Positions 1-8,619 of a stretch of DNA of 64,000 bases are shown in pieces. Position 1 is the stretch's first letter; each line of letters starts with the position of its first letter. Source of the DNA: Ideonella sp. (lineage in GTDB: Bacteria; Pseudomonadota; Gammaproteobacteria; Burkholderiales; Burkholderiaceae_C); the NCBI GenBank assembly GCA_016721465.1, contig JADKIA010000031.1:618334-682333 (forward strand). The letters are read 5' to 3'. The notes beneath the pieces were generated by a model, which made no database searches, had not been told where the DNA came from, and worked only from the letters and a program-made list of their open reading frames with translations. Both the position numbers and the translations under genes were made by a program.

Positions 1-849
1 TTCGGACACCGTAGGGGCGTGGATGGCCGGCAATTCCAGCACGCGGCCCGCGTCGGCCAGGCAGCGCAGGGGCTGGGTGGTGTCCAGCGGCGTCGCGTCG
101 TTCTGCTTGGACAGCTTGTGTCCGTCGCGGCCCATCACCAGTGGCGTGTGCAGGTAGTGCAACTCGGGCAGGCCCAGCAGGCGCTGCAGGTGGATCTGCC
201 GTGCGGTGTTGTCGGCGAGGTCTTCGCCGCGCACCACGTCGGTGATGCCCTGGAAGGCATCGTCCACCACCACGGCGAGCTGGTAGGCCCACAGGCCATC
301 GGCCCGCTGGATCACGAAGTCCCCCACCTCGCGGGCGACGTTCTGGCGTTGCGGGCCCAGTCGCCGGTCCTTCCAGTGGATCACCGATTCGATGCCGCCG
401 CACACGGTGAGCACGCGCGTGGCGCGGGCCGGCTTCCCGTGCAGGCCGCTGCGGCAGGTGCCCGGGTAGACGCGCTCCTCGAACCGCTCGTGCAACAGGC
501 CCAGCGAGACCATCGCGTCTTCGATGGCGCGGCGGGTGCAACCGCAGGCATAGGTCAAGCCCAGGCGGTTCAATCGCTCCAGCGCAGAGCGGTAGGCCGG
601 GCTGCGCGCCGACTGACGCACCGGCTCGTATTCGTCGGGCACCAGGCCGCAGGCGGCCAGCTGCGCAAAGATGGTTTCCTCGGCGCCTTGCACACAGCGT
701 GGCAGGTCCACGTCCTCGATGCGCACCAGCCATTGGCCCGCATGGGCGCGGGCGTCCAGCCAACTGGCCAATGCGGCGACCAGGGAGCCGGCGTGCAGCG
801 GACCCGTGGGCGACGGCGCAAAGCGGCCGATGTACTTTGCACCGCTCAT
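1..849 (-). CDS. gluQ: Glutamyl-Q tRNA(Asp) synthetase, C-terminus cut by window edge
   Basis: Truncated class I glutamyl-tRNA synthetase homologue that attaches glutamate to queuosine in tRNA(Asp). The reading frame runs off the left edge of the window, with about 283 residues visible. The N-terminus carries the HIGH-region motif FAPSPTGPLHAGS (residues 9-21). The family's zinc site follows as CGC and a later YPGTC, and a KMSKS-like KLSKQ lies near residue 245. The anticodon-binding domain of GluRS is absent, as is normal for GluQ. The ATG overlaps the stop of the upstream LysR gene (ATGA), so the two are probably co-transcribed. The identification is strong; only the 3' end is missing. Confidence 0.93.
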   Translation of the reverse strand, partial: MSGAKYIGRFAPSPTGPLHAGSLVAALASWLDARAHAGQWLVRIEDVDLPRCVQGAEETIFAQLAACGLVPDEYEPVRQSARSPAYRSALERLNRLGLTYACGCTRRAIEDAMVSLGLLHERFEERVYPGTCRSGLHGKPARATRVLTVCGGIESVIHWKDRRLGPQRQNVAREVGDFVIQRADGLWAYQLAVVVDDAFQGITDVVRGEDLADNTARQIHLQRLLGLPELHYLHTPLVMGRDGHKLSKQNDATPLDTTQPLRCLADAGRVLELPAIHAPTVSE

Positions 850-1868
850 TCGAGCCCCGATCCGGGGGTGTCCAGGTGGCGCTCCAACAGCGCATGGCGG
901 GTGGTGGCGCTGCTCAGCTGGTCCAGCCACCACTGCAAGGCCAGCCCGTGCGGGGCGCGTTTGGGCTGGGGCGTCGCAGCGGTCCTCCAGGCATAGCCGA
1001 ACTGCGTCGGCGGGCGCGAACGCCGCAGCGTCTTGACCACCAGGCGGCCCGCGTGGATGTGAGCCCGGGCCAGTGGCTCGGGCACGAAGCCGCAGCCCAG
1101 GCCACGGGCCTGTGCATCGATCTTGGCCTGCATGGACGAGACGGTGAGCACGTCCTGCCCCGGCAGCAGGTTCACCGTGAGCGGCGACAGGCGCTGCGCG
1201 GAGTCGGCCACGGCGACAGCGCGATGGGCCAGCAGCTGGTCGTCGCCGATCGGCCCCTCCACCAAGGCGAGCGCGTGATGCGGCGCCACCGCGAAAACGA
1301 AGTCGATGCTGCCCAAGGGCTTCAACTCGATGCCGGGGTGCGGCGTAAGGGTGTTCATGGCCACGCCGATGGCCAGATCGGCCTGGCCGGTGACCAGGGC
1401 TTCCCACATGCCGGCCAGGACCTCGGTGCGCAGGCGCAGCCGGGTGCCTGGCGGCTGCCCGTCCAGGGGGCGCAGGGCATAGAAGCCCTCCACCAGCTCC
1501 AGCACCGTGGCCCGCGAGAGCACACCGTCCACCGCGACCGTCAGCTCCGATTCCCAGCCGGTGGACACGCGGCGCACCCGATTGGCCACGGCGTCCATTT
1601 CGGCCAGCAGGCGGCGGCCCTCGGTGAGCAGCTCTTCGCCCGCGGCGGTGAGCTGGGCCTGGCGCGAACTGCGGTCGAACAGCAGCACGTCCAGCGCATC
1701 CTCGAGCTGGCGCACGCTGTAGGTCAGTGCCGAAGGCACACGTCCCATCTCCCTGGCGGCCGCCGCAAAGCTGCCCGATCGAGCGATGGTGTCCATCATG
1801 GTCAGCGCATCGGGCGTGAGGGCGTGGCGTCGAGAGCTCATCGGGCGGGTCGGGGACAAGCCCTTCAT
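846..1868 (-). CDS. LysR-family transcriptional regulator
   Basis: LysR-type regulator of about 340 residues with an N-terminal winged HTH (ALTMMDTIARSGSFAAAARE region) and a C-terminal periplasmic-binding-like effector domain. The more natural start may be the internal ATG at 1841 (MSSRRHALTP), nine codons downstream, which fits the usual spacing to the HTH. The ATG at 1868 has no clear ribosome-binding site. Its stop overlaps the gluQ start (ATGA). It is divergent from the pirin gene at 1956, a common arrangement when a LysR protein controls its neighbour. LysR control of a pirin gene is frequent in Burkholderiales but is inference here. Confidence 0.85.
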   Translation of the reverse strand: MKGLSPTRPMSSRRHALTPDALTMMDTIARSGSFAAAAREMGRVPSALTYSVRQLEDALDVLLFDRSSRQAQLTAAGEELLTEGRRLLAEMDAVANRVRRVSTGWESELTVAVDGVLSRATVLELVEGFYALRPLDGQPPGTRLRLRTEVLAGMWEALVTGQADLAIGVAMNTLTPHPGIELKPLGSIDFVFAVAPHHALALVEGPIGDDQLLAHRAVAVADSAQRLSPLTVNLLPGQDVLTVSSMQAKIDAQARGLGCGFVPEPLARAHIHAGRLVVKTLRRSRPPTQFGYAWRTAATPQPKRAPHGLALQWWLDQLSSATTRHALLERHLDTPGSGLE

Positions 1869-1955
1869 CTTATTTGAATGCAGGGTCCAACGCAGCGCGT
1901 GGCCTGCCCGTGCGCCAAAGTGACAAGATCCCGGTCAACACGAAGGGCGCTTGCC

Positions 1956-2660
1956 ATGATCACCTTGAGACGTTCGCAAGACCGCGGCCTGGCCGACCTG
2001 GGCTGGCTGAAGAGCCACCACAGCTTCTCGTTCGCCGACTACCACGACCCCGCGCACATGGGCTTCGGCAACCTGCGCGTGGTCAACGACGATCGCATTG
2101 CACCGGGCACCGGCTTCGGCACCCACGGCCATCGCGACATGGAGATCGTGAGCTATGTACTCGAAGGCGCACTGGCGCATCGCGACAGCATGGGCCAGGT
2201 GGCCACCATCCTGCCCGGCGAGGTGCAGCGCATGACGGCCGGCACCGGGGTCATGCACAGTGAGTTCAACCATGCCGCAGATGCCCAGACGCATTTTCTG
2301 CAGATCTGGCTGCTGCCGTCTGCTGCGGGCCTCAAACCCGGCTATGAGCAGAAGGCCTTCAGCGCCGATGAGCGCCGCGGTCGCCTGCGCCTGGTGGCTG
2401 CGCCCGATGGGGCCGACGGCGCCATCACCTTGCATGCCGATGCGCGGCTGTATGCCGGCCTGCTGGATGGCGCCGAGACGGCCAGCGTGGCGCTGGCCCC
2501 TGGGCGGCTGGGCTATGTGTTCGTGGCGCGCGGCCAGGCCAGCGTGAACGGGCTGGCACTGCGCGAAGGCGACGGCGCTGCCCTGTCCGGCGAGCCCGCC
2601 GTGACCATGACGCAAGGGCAGGGCGCCGAAGTGCTGGTGTTCGACCTGGCGCCGCGCTGA
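1956..2660 (+). CDS. Pirin family protein
   Basis: Bicupin protein of 234 residues. The N-terminal cupin holds the metal-site signatures THGHRDMEI and a later GTGVMHSEFNHA, and the C-terminal half is a second, weaker cupin. Bacterial pirins are described as quercetinases or as modulators of metabolic enzymes, and the physiological substrate cannot be read from sequence. The chosen ATG lies directly before the conserved ITLRRSQDRG start. An in-frame upstream ATG exists at 1878, but it would add a basic non-conserved stretch overlapping the promoter region shared with the divergent LysR gene. The cytoplasmic location follows from the absence of a signal peptide. Confidence 0.88.
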   Translation: MITLRRSQDRGLADLGWLKSHHSFSFADYHDPAHMGFGNLRVVNDDRIAPGTGFGTHGHRDMEIVSYVLEGALAHRDSMGQVATILPGEVQRMTAGTGVMHSEFNHAADAQTHFLQIWLLPSAAGLKPGYEQKAFSADERRGRLRLVAAPDGADGAITLHADARLYAGLLDGAETASVALAPGRLGYVFVARGQASVNGLALREGDGAALSGEPAVTMTQGQGAEVLVFDLAPR

Positions 2661-2741
2661 CCTGCCCTGCCGCGCCACGGACGCCATGGGCCAGCGCGAC
2701 CCTCTGGACGCTGCCCCCGTTGCGCGGGCTTGTGAGCTGCC

Positions 2742-3173
2742 TCAGTCGCGCGGCACGGGGCGCGGTTTGCCATTCGCATCGATGGCCACGTAGGTGAGGT
2801 TGGCTTCGGTCACCTTCACCACCTGCAGGTTGGCCGGATTGCGCTCGGAGAACACCACCACGTGCACGGTGATCGAGGTGTTGCCGATGCGCTCGACGCG
2901 GGCGTAGAAGCTGACCAGGTCGCCCACCGACACCGGCTGCTTGAAGATGAACTCGTTCACCGCCACCGTGGCGATGCGGCCCCGCGCGATGCGCGAGGGC
3001 AGCACGGCGCCGGCCAGGTCCATCTGCGCCATCAGCCAGCCACCAAAGATGTCGCCGTTGCCGTTCACATCCGCGGGCAAAGGCATGACGCGCAGCACCA
3101 ACTCGCTGCCATCGGGCAAACTCACGGGGCCGGTCAGAGGCGTCCGGCTCGGGGAATGGATCGTTTCGGTCAT
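2742..3173 (-). CDS. Acyl-CoA thioesterase, hotdog fold (YciA-like)
   Basis: Protein of 143 residues and a typical single-domain hotdog thioesterase. The segment NGNGDIFGGWLMAQMDLAGA contains the Asn-Asp active-site region of YciA/BACH-type acyl-CoA thioesterases, and VAVNEFIFKQPVSVGD forms the long beta strand of the fold. It hydrolyses acyl-CoA to free acid and CoA; chain-length preference is not visible. It converges with the pirin gene and is divergent from the Atm1-type exporter. A much longer antisense frame that runs through the exporter gene in the same frame is a shadow; the start used here (MTETIHSPSR) is the first ATG that gives a family-length protein. Confidence 0.88.
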   Translation of the reverse strand: MTETIHSPSRTPLTGPVSLPDGSELVLRVMPLPADVNGNGDIFGGWLMAQMDLAGAVLPSRIARGRIATVAVNEFIFKQPVSVGDLVSFYARVERIGNTSITVHVVVFSERNPANLQVVKVTEANLTYVAIDANGKPRPVPRD

Positions 3174-3260
3174 GGTGGCGGGCCCCGAGATGCAACGCGG
3201 ACGGTTCGTCGCGCGCCCGATTCTTTCACGCCCCGCCTTGTCACTGGATCCCCTGTACCG

Positions 3261-5096
3261 ATGCGACGATCTGCCTCCGCCGTAGCCCTTCCCGAAGCCA
3301 CCGTGCCCGGCGCCGAACGCACCGATTGGCAGACCCTGCGCAAGCTCATGCCCTACCTGTGGGCTTACCGCTGGCGCGTGGGCCTGGCGCTGGGTTTCAT
3401 GGTGGCGGCCAAGGCCGCCAACGTGGGCGTGCCCGTGCTGCTCAAGCACCTGATCGACGCGCTGGATCTGAAGCCCGGCGACCCGCGCGCGGCCCTGGTG
3501 GTGCCCGCGGGGCTGCTGCTGGCCTACGCCGGCTTGCGCCTGTCCACCTCGCTGTTCACCGAACTGCGCGAACTGGTGTTCGCCAAGGTGTCCTTCGGCG
3601 CATCGCGGCAGATCGCGCTGCAGGTGTTCGAGCACATGCACGCGCTGAGCCTGCGCTTTCACCTGGAGCGTCAGACGGGCGGCCTGTCGCGCGACATCGA
3701 GCGCGGCACGCGGGCGTTGCAGTCGCTGGTGTCGTATTCGCTCTACACCATCGTGCCCACACTGGTCGAGGTGGTCATGGTGCTCACCTTCCTGGGCTGG
3801 CGGTTCGACGCCGGCTACGTGTGGATCACGCTCAGCGCGCTGGCGGTGTACATCACCTTTACTGTGTCGGTGACCGAATGGCGCACGCGCTTCCGGCGCG
3901 AAATGAACGATCTGGACTCCAAGGCGCACAGCCGCGCCATCGACGCGCTGCTGAACTACGAGACGGTGAAGTACTTCAACAACGAGTCTTTTGAGGCGCG
4001 ACGTTATGACGAGGGCCTGGAGGCCTACCGCCGCGCGCAGGTGAAATCGCAGGCCACCTTGTCGATGCTCAACACGGGCCAGCAGCTGATCATCGCGACG
4101 AGCCTGGTGGCCATGCTGTGGCGCGCCACGCAGGGCGTGGTGGATGGGCGGCTGACGCTGGGCGACCTGGTGATGGTGAATGCCTTCCTGATCCAGTTGT
4201 ACATCCCGCTCAACTTCCTGGGGGTGCTGTACCGCGAGGTCAAGCAGAGCCTGACCGATCTGGACAAGATGTTCGCCCTGCTCGAGCGCGACCGCGAAGT
4301 GGCCGATGCGCCCGGGGCGCCTGAACTGCAAGTGCGGCAAGGCGTGGTGCGCTTCGAAGGGGTGTCCTTCGCCTACGACCCGGCGCGGCCCATCCTGCAC
4401 GATGTGAGCTTCGAGATCCCGGCCGGCAAGACCGTGGCCGTGGTCGGCGCCTCGGGGGCCGGCAAGAGCACCTTGGCGCGCCTGCTCTACCGCTTCTACG
4501 ATGTCACCGGCGGGCGCATCACCATCGACGGGCAGGACATCCGGCAGGTGACGCAGGGCAGCCTGCGCCGGGCCATCGGCATCGTGCCGCAGGACACGGT
4601 GCTGTTCAACGACACCGTGGGCTACAACATCGGCTACGGCCGCACCGGCGCCAGCACGGCCGAGATCGAGGGCGCTGCGCGTGCCGCGCATGTGCACGAC
4701 TTCATCGCCGCCACGCCCAAGGGCTACGCCACCATGGTCGGCGAGCGCGGGCTGAAGCTGTCGGGCGGCGAGAAGCAGCGCGTGGCCATTGCGCGCACGT
4801 TGCTGAAGAACCCGCCGGTGCTGATTTTCGACGAGGCCACCTCGGCCCTCGATTCGGCCAACGAGCGGGCCATCCAGGCGGAACTGAAGAGCGCGGCGGA
4901 GGGCAAGACCGCGCTGGTGATCGCGCACCGCCTGTCCACCATCGCCGATGCGCACGAGATCGTGGTGCTGGATGCGGGCCGGGTGGCCGAGCGCGGCTCG
5001 CATGCAGACTTGCTGGCCGCCGACGGGCGCTATGCCGAGATGTGGCGGCTGCAGCAGGCGCAGGTGCCCGCCGATGATCCGGGGCAGCCCGCATGA
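3261..5096 (+). CDS. Atm1/HMT1-type ABC exporter (fused TMD-NBD)
   Basis: Half-transporter of 611 residues with six predicted transmembrane helices (about residues 35-320) and an ATPase domain. The ATPase shows Walker A GASGAGKST, ABC signature LSGGE and Walker B VLIFDEATSALD. The motif LLNYETVKYFNNE in the membrane-domain linker is characteristic of the Atm1/ABCB7 group, which exports glutathione-linked sulfur or metal conjugates. Proteobacterial members are linked to Fe-S homeostasis or heavy-metal tolerance. It should act as an inner-membrane homodimer. The start MRRSASAVAL follows the divergent thioesterase promoter; the frame is open far upstream, but that region is not conserved coding sequence. 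Confidence 0.92.
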   Translation: MRRSASAVALPEATVPGAERTDWQTLRKLMPYLWAYRWRVGLALGFMVAAKAANVGVPVLLKHLIDALDLKPGDPRAALVVPAGLLLAYAGLRLSTSLFTELRELVFAKVSFGASRQIALQVFEHMHALSLRFHLERQTGGLSRDIERGTRALQSLVSYSLYTIVPTLVEVVMVLTFLGWRFDAGYVWITLSALAVYITFTVSVTEWRTRFRREMNDLDSKAHSRAIDALLNYETVKYFNNESFEARRYDEGLEAYRRAQVKSQATLSMLNTGQQLIIATSLVAMLWRATQGVVDGRLTLGDLVMVNAFLIQLYIPLNFLGVLYREVKQSLTDLDKMFALLERDREVADAPGAPELQVRQGVVRFEGVSFAYDPARPILHDVSFEIPAGKTVAVVGASGAGKSTLARLLYRFYDVTGGRITIDGQDIRQVTQGSLRRAIGIVPQDTVLFNDTVGYNIGYGRTGASTAEIEGAARAAHVHDFIAATPKGYATMVGERGLKLSGGEKQRVAIARTLLKNPPVLIFDEATSALDSANERAIQAELKSAAEGKTALVIAHRLSTIADAHEIVVLDAGRVAERGSHADLLAADGRYAEMWRLQQAQVPADDPGQPA

Positions 5097-5164
5097 GTCG
5101 GCCAGAGCAGATTGGTCATCCGCGGGCCTGTCGTTTCGACGGGGTCATCGGCCGAGCCCACCGC

Positions 5165-5170
5165 TACACT
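5165..5170 (+). promoter_or_regulatory. Candidate -10 box of the HypT-like LysR gene
   Basis: TACACT hexamer whose predicted transcription start (about 7 bases downstream) falls within a few bases of the GTG used for the LysR gene. This would make the message leaderless or nearly so. The -35 region is not clear. Confidence 0.4.
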
Positions 5171-5177
5171 GCCCGCC

Positions 5178-6092
5178 GTGGAGACCAAGTGGCTCGAAGA
5201 CTTCGTCAGCCTGGCCGAGACCCGCAGCTTTTCGCGTGCGGCCCAGTTGCGGCATGTCACCCAACCCGCGTTCTCGCGCCGCATCCAGGCGCTTGAAGCC
5301 TGGGCTGGCATCGACCTCGTCGATCGATCGTCCTACCCGACCCGCCTGACCCCGGCGGGGGAAACCCTGCATGCGCAGGCCCTGGAAATCCTGGTGGCGT
5401 TGCAATCGGCGCGCAACCTGATGCGCTCGCACCGGGCCAGTGGGCAGGACGTCATCGAGTTCGCGATCCCGCACACGCTGGCCTTCACCTTCTTCCCGCA
5501 TTGGCTGATGGCCTTGCGCGGCCGGTTCGGCTCGGTGAAGACCCGGCTGATCGCGTTGAACGTGCACGATGCCGTGCTGCGTCTGACCGAGGGCGGATGC
5601 GACCTGCTGATCGCCTACCACCACGCGTCCCAACCATTGCAACTCAGCCCCGATCGCTACGAGATGCTGTCGCTGGGCCACGAATCCCTGGCCGCCTACG
5701 CCAAGGCGGACGCGTTGGGGCAGCCGCTGTTCCGGCTGGGCGACGCCGGGCACGTGCCCTTGCTGGCCTATGCGGCAGGCGCCTACATGGGCCACATGGT
5801 CGAGCAGATCATCCGGCAGATGCCCGTGGCCCCCCACCTGGAAACCATCTACGAGACCGACATGGCCGAAGGCCTGAAAGCGATGGCGCTGGAAGGCCAT
5901 GGCCTGGCCTTCCTTCCGGCCAGTTCGGTGCGCAAGGAGCTCAAGGCGCGGCGCTTGGTGGCGGCCGCTCCGGCGGGCGTGGGCGAGCTGACGATGGAGG
6001 TGCGCATCTACCGTGAGCGTCCCGCGGTGGCGCGCGTGGTGAAGCCCGCGGCCCAGGCGCTCTGGGACTTCCTCAAGGCAGCGCCGGGTTGA
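5178..6092 (+). CDS. LysR-family regulator, HypT/YjiE-like
   Basis: Regulator of 304 residues. The N-terminus (WLEDFVSLAETRSFSRAAQL, then RHVTQPAFSRRIQALE) is nearly diagnostic of the HypT/YjiE branch, whose Escherichia coli member responds to hypochlorite through methionine oxidation. The frame is open from an ATG at 5112, but the GTG at 5178 (VETKWLEDF) matches the family start and lies just after a TACACT box. It is 270 bp upstream of, and in the same direction as, the aapJQMP operon, where related LysR genes are often found. Control of that transporter is possible but not shown. Confidence is high for family and moderate for subgroup. Confidence 0.85.
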   Translation: METKWLEDFVSLAETRSFSRAAQLRHVTQPAFSRRIQALEAWAGIDLVDRSSYPTRLTPAGETLHAQALEILVALQSARNLMRSHRASGQDVIEFAIPHTLAFTFFPHWLMALRGRFGSVKTRLIALNVHDAVLRLTEGGCDLLIAYHHASQPLQLSPDRYEMLSLGHESLAAYAKADALGQPLFRLGDAGHVPLLAYAAGAYMGHMVEQIIRQMPVAPHLETIYETDMAEGLKAMALEGHGLAFLPASSVRKELKARRLVAAAPAGVGELTMEVRIYRERPAVARVVKPAAQALWDFLKAAPG

Positions 6093-6105
6093 GGACCCGA
6101 GGGTT

Positions 6106-6118
6106 CCGGCTTTGCCGG
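6106..6118. repeat. CCGGC-N3-GCCGG dispersed palindrome
   Basis: CCGGCTTTGCCGG lies 13 bases after the LysR stop codon. The same 13-base palindrome, or a one-base variant of it, recurs after aapP (10568-10580) and inside hsdR (32918-32930). Confidence 0.55.
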
Positions 6119-6299
6119 GCCGGGCCGCTTGCACCGATTTGGCGGAGGCCTGGCGGTCGATGGTGCGCGGCGTCTCAAGCTGGTGCTGTTTGGGGCCAGC
6201 GCCGGGCCGATCGACCGGGCATGGAACCTGCTGGCTGAGTGTGCGCTGAGCGCATGACCCCCGGACAAACAAGCATGTCCTTCAGTGCTAACCCCGTCC

Positions 6300-6305
6300 T
6301 ATACT
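6300..6305 (+). promoter_or_regulatory. Candidate -10 box upstream of aapJ
   Basis: TATACT, a near-consensus sigma-70 -10 box, 58 bases before the aapJ ATG. No good -35 is seen at 17 bp, so activation may be required. GGAG about 10 bases before the ATG is the likely ribosome-binding site. The rest of the 6093-6362 gap holds one dispersed palindrome and nothing else recognised. Confidence 0.45.
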
Positions 6306-6362
6306 GCGCCGCCCCGGGGACCTGCCCGGGATCGATTGCTGCCCCATCTGGAGACTTCCAAC

Positions 6363-7400
6363 ATGATCAAGATCCCGTTCAAGACCGCGCTTGCCAGCCT
6401 GATGGCCGTCGGCGCGCTGGCCGCTGCGCTGCCGGCCCACGCCGGCAAGACGCTCGATGCGATCAAGGCCAAGGGCCAACTGGTGTGCGGCACCAACCCC
6501 AGCCTGCCGGGTTTTGCCGCGGCAGACAGCCAGGGCAACTACACCGGCCTGGACGTGGACATCTGCAAGGCCGTGGCCGCCACCATCCTGAGCGACGCCA
6601 ACAAGATCAAGTGGGTGCCGCTCAACGCCCAGCAGCGCTTCACTGCGCTGCAGTCCGGTGAAATCGACATCCTGTCGCGCAACACCACCTGGACGCTCAC
6701 CCGCGATGCCTCGCTGGGGCTGCACTTCACCGGCACCACCTACTACGATGGCCAGGGCTTCATGGTCACCAAGAAATCCAAGATCACCTCAGCCAAGCAG
6801 TTGAAGGGCGCCACGGTGTGCGTGCAGTCGGGCACCACCACCGAGAAGAACCTGTCGGACTACTCGAAGGCCTCCGGCCTGAACATGAAGCCGGTGGTGT
6901 TCGAGACCCAGGAAGCCACCAACAAGGCCTACTTCTCCGGCCGCTGCCAGGCCTACACGACAGACGCCTCGGGCCTGGCCTCTGTGCGCAACAAGGAAGC
7001 CGGCAATCCCGAGGACCACGTGATCCTGCCCGAGCTGATCTCCAAGGAACCGCTCGGCCCCTCCGTGCGTCGGGGTGACGACGAGTTCTTCGCCATCGTG
7101 AAGTGGACCGTGTTTGCCTTGCTGGAAGCCGAAGAAGCCGGCATCACCCAGGCCAACGTCGACAAGATGAAGGCCGAGAGCAAGGACCCGGTGGTGCAGC
7201 GCATCCTGGGCACCTCGGAAGACACCGGCAAGCTGCTGGGCCTGGACAAGGAATGGGCCTACCGCGCCATCAAGGCAGTGGGCAACTACGGCGAGATCTT
7301 CGAGCGCAACGTGGGCCCGAAGTCGGCGCTGAAGCTGCCGCGCGGTGCCAACAACCTGTGGAACAAGGGCGGCTTCATGTACGCCCCGCCGGTGCGTTGA
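6363..7400 (+). CDS. aapJ: General L-amino-acid ABC transporter, periplasmic binding protein
   Basis: Solute-binding protein of 345 residues and the AapJ/BztA type, larger than ordinary polar amino-acid binding proteins. A classic signal peptide (MIKIPFKTALASLMAVGALAAALPAHA) is cleaved near residue 27. The mature protein opens with KTLDAIKAKGQLVCGTNPS, followed by conserved blocks DVDICKAVAA and SGTTTEKNL. It delivers amino acids, typically glutamate, glutamine, aspartate and others, to the AapQM permease. It is the first gene of a tight operon, with only 15 bp to aapQ. The start chosen gives the signal peptide; an upstream in-frame ATG at 6285 would disrupt it. Confidence 0.93.
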   Translation: MIKIPFKTALASLMAVGALAAALPAHAGKTLDAIKAKGQLVCGTNPSLPGFAAADSQGNYTGLDVDICKAVAATILSDANKIKWVPLNAQQRFTALQSGEIDILSRNTTWTLTRDASLGLHFTGTTYYDGQGFMVTKKSKITSAKQLKGATVCVQSGTTTEKNLSDYSKASGLNMKPVVFETQEATNKAYFSGRCQAYTTDASGLASVRNKEAGNPEDHVILPELISKEPLGPSVRRGDDEFFAIVKWTVFALLEAEEAGITQANVDKMKAESKDPVVQRILGTSEDTGKLLGLDKEWAYRAIKAVGNYGEIFERNVGPKSALKLPRGANNLWNKGGFMYAPPVR

Positions 7401-7415
7401 TGGCCTGAAGGCCCG

Positions 7416-8615
7416 ATGGCTGCCGCAGACCCGATGACCCCATCCGCGCCACCACCCAAGGCGCGCCAGTGGTCCTGGCGCAGCAAGGCCTTCAGAAGCA
7501 TCGTCTACCAGGTGATCGCGCTGGCTGCGGTCATCGCGGTCGGGGCCTACCTGGTCCACAACACCCTCACCAACATGCGGGCGCGTGGCATCCAGAGCGG
7601 CTTCGACTTCATCTTGCAGCCGGCCGGTTTCGCCATTGGCGAGAGCCTGATGCCGTTCGATTCGGCCGAGAGCTATGGCAAGGCCTTCCTGGTGGGCTTG
7701 TCCAACACGCTGAGGGTGGCGGTGGTGGGCATCGTGATGGCCACCGTGCTGGGCACGCTGGTGGGTGTTGGCCGGCTGTCGAAGAACTTCCTGATCCGCA
7801 CCGTGTGCAGCACTTACGTGGAGATCTTCCGCAACGTGCCGCTGCTGCTGCAGTTGTTCATCTGGTATTTCGTGATGACCGAGTTGCTGCCGGCCATCGA
7901 AGAGCCCTTGCGGCCTCTGCCGGGCGTGTTTTTCAGCAAGAACGGGCTGCAGTTCCCGATTCCGGTGTGGGCCGATGGCCATTGGCTCACCGTCGCCGGC
8001 GTGGTGTTGGGGGCCTTGGGTGCCTGGTTCTGGTCGCGCCAGGCCAAGCGACACATGTTCGATACCGGCGTGCAACGCCCGGTGTTCTGGCCCGGGGTGG
8101 TGATCGTGATCGTCGCCGGCTTGCTCGGCTGGCTGGTCGGTGGCATGCCGGGTGGCATCGATGCACCGGAGAAGACCGACCTGAACGTGATCGGGGGCGG
8201 CGCCGTCACGCCCGAGTTCCTCACCATGCTGGTGGGCCTGACGATCTACACCGCGTCCTACATCGCCGAAATCGTGCGTGGGGGCATCCAGTCGGTGCCC
8301 TTCGGCCAGCACGAGGCGGCGGCGGCGCTGGGCTTGTCGCGCGGGCAGGAGGTGCGTCTGGTGCAACTGCCGCAGGCCTTGCGCGTGATCATTCCGCCGC
8401 TGACCAGCCAGTACTTGAACCTGACCAAGAACTCCTCGCTCGCGGTGGCGGTGGGCTACCCCGATCTGGTGTCCATCTCGAACACCTCGCTCAACCAGAC
8501 GGGTCGGGCGATCGAATGCATTTCCCTGGTGATGGCGTGTTATCTTACGCTGTCGCTGTTGACGGCCTTGTTCATGAACGCCTACAACAAGCGTTCGCTG
8601 CTCAAGGAGCGCTGA
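7416..8615 (+). CDS. aapQ: General L-amino-acid ABC transporter permease AapQ
   Basis: Inner-membrane permease of 399 residues with about eight transmembrane helices and the BPD_transp signature EAAAALGLSRGQEVRLVQLP, which contacts the ATPase. The large insertion between the first and second halves is typical of AapQ/BztB and not of ordinary His/Glu permeases. AapQ pairs with AapM as a heterodimer. It lies 15 bp after aapJ and 4 bp before aapM, so co-translation is likely. Position 7434 is an alternative ATG. Confidence 0.92.
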   Translation: MAAADPMTPSAPPPKARQWSWRSKAFRSIVYQVIALAAVIAVGAYLVHNTLTNMRARGIQSGFDFILQPAGFAIGESLMPFDSAESYGKAFLVGLSNTLRVAVVGIVMATVLGTLVGVGRLSKNFLIRTVCSTYVEIFRNVPLLLQLFIWYFVMTELLPAIEEPLRPLPGVFFSKNGLQFPIPVWADGHWLTVAGVVLGALGAWFWSRQAKRHMFDTGVQRPVFWPGVVIVIVAGLLGWLVGGMPGGIDAPEKTDLNVIGGGAVTPEFLTMLVGLTIYTASYIAEIVRGGIQSVPFGQHEAAAALGLSRGQEVRLVQLPQALRVIIPPLTSQYLNLTKNSSLAVAVGYPDLVSISNTSLNQTGRAIECISLVMACYLTLSLLTALFMNAYNKRSLLKER

Positions 8616-8619
8616 CACC

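Noticed and set aside
2742..5003. Extending the thioesterase upstream to 5003 as a large protein
   Set aside because: The added 600 residues are the antisense of the Atm1 exporter; only the last 143 residues match the hotdog family.
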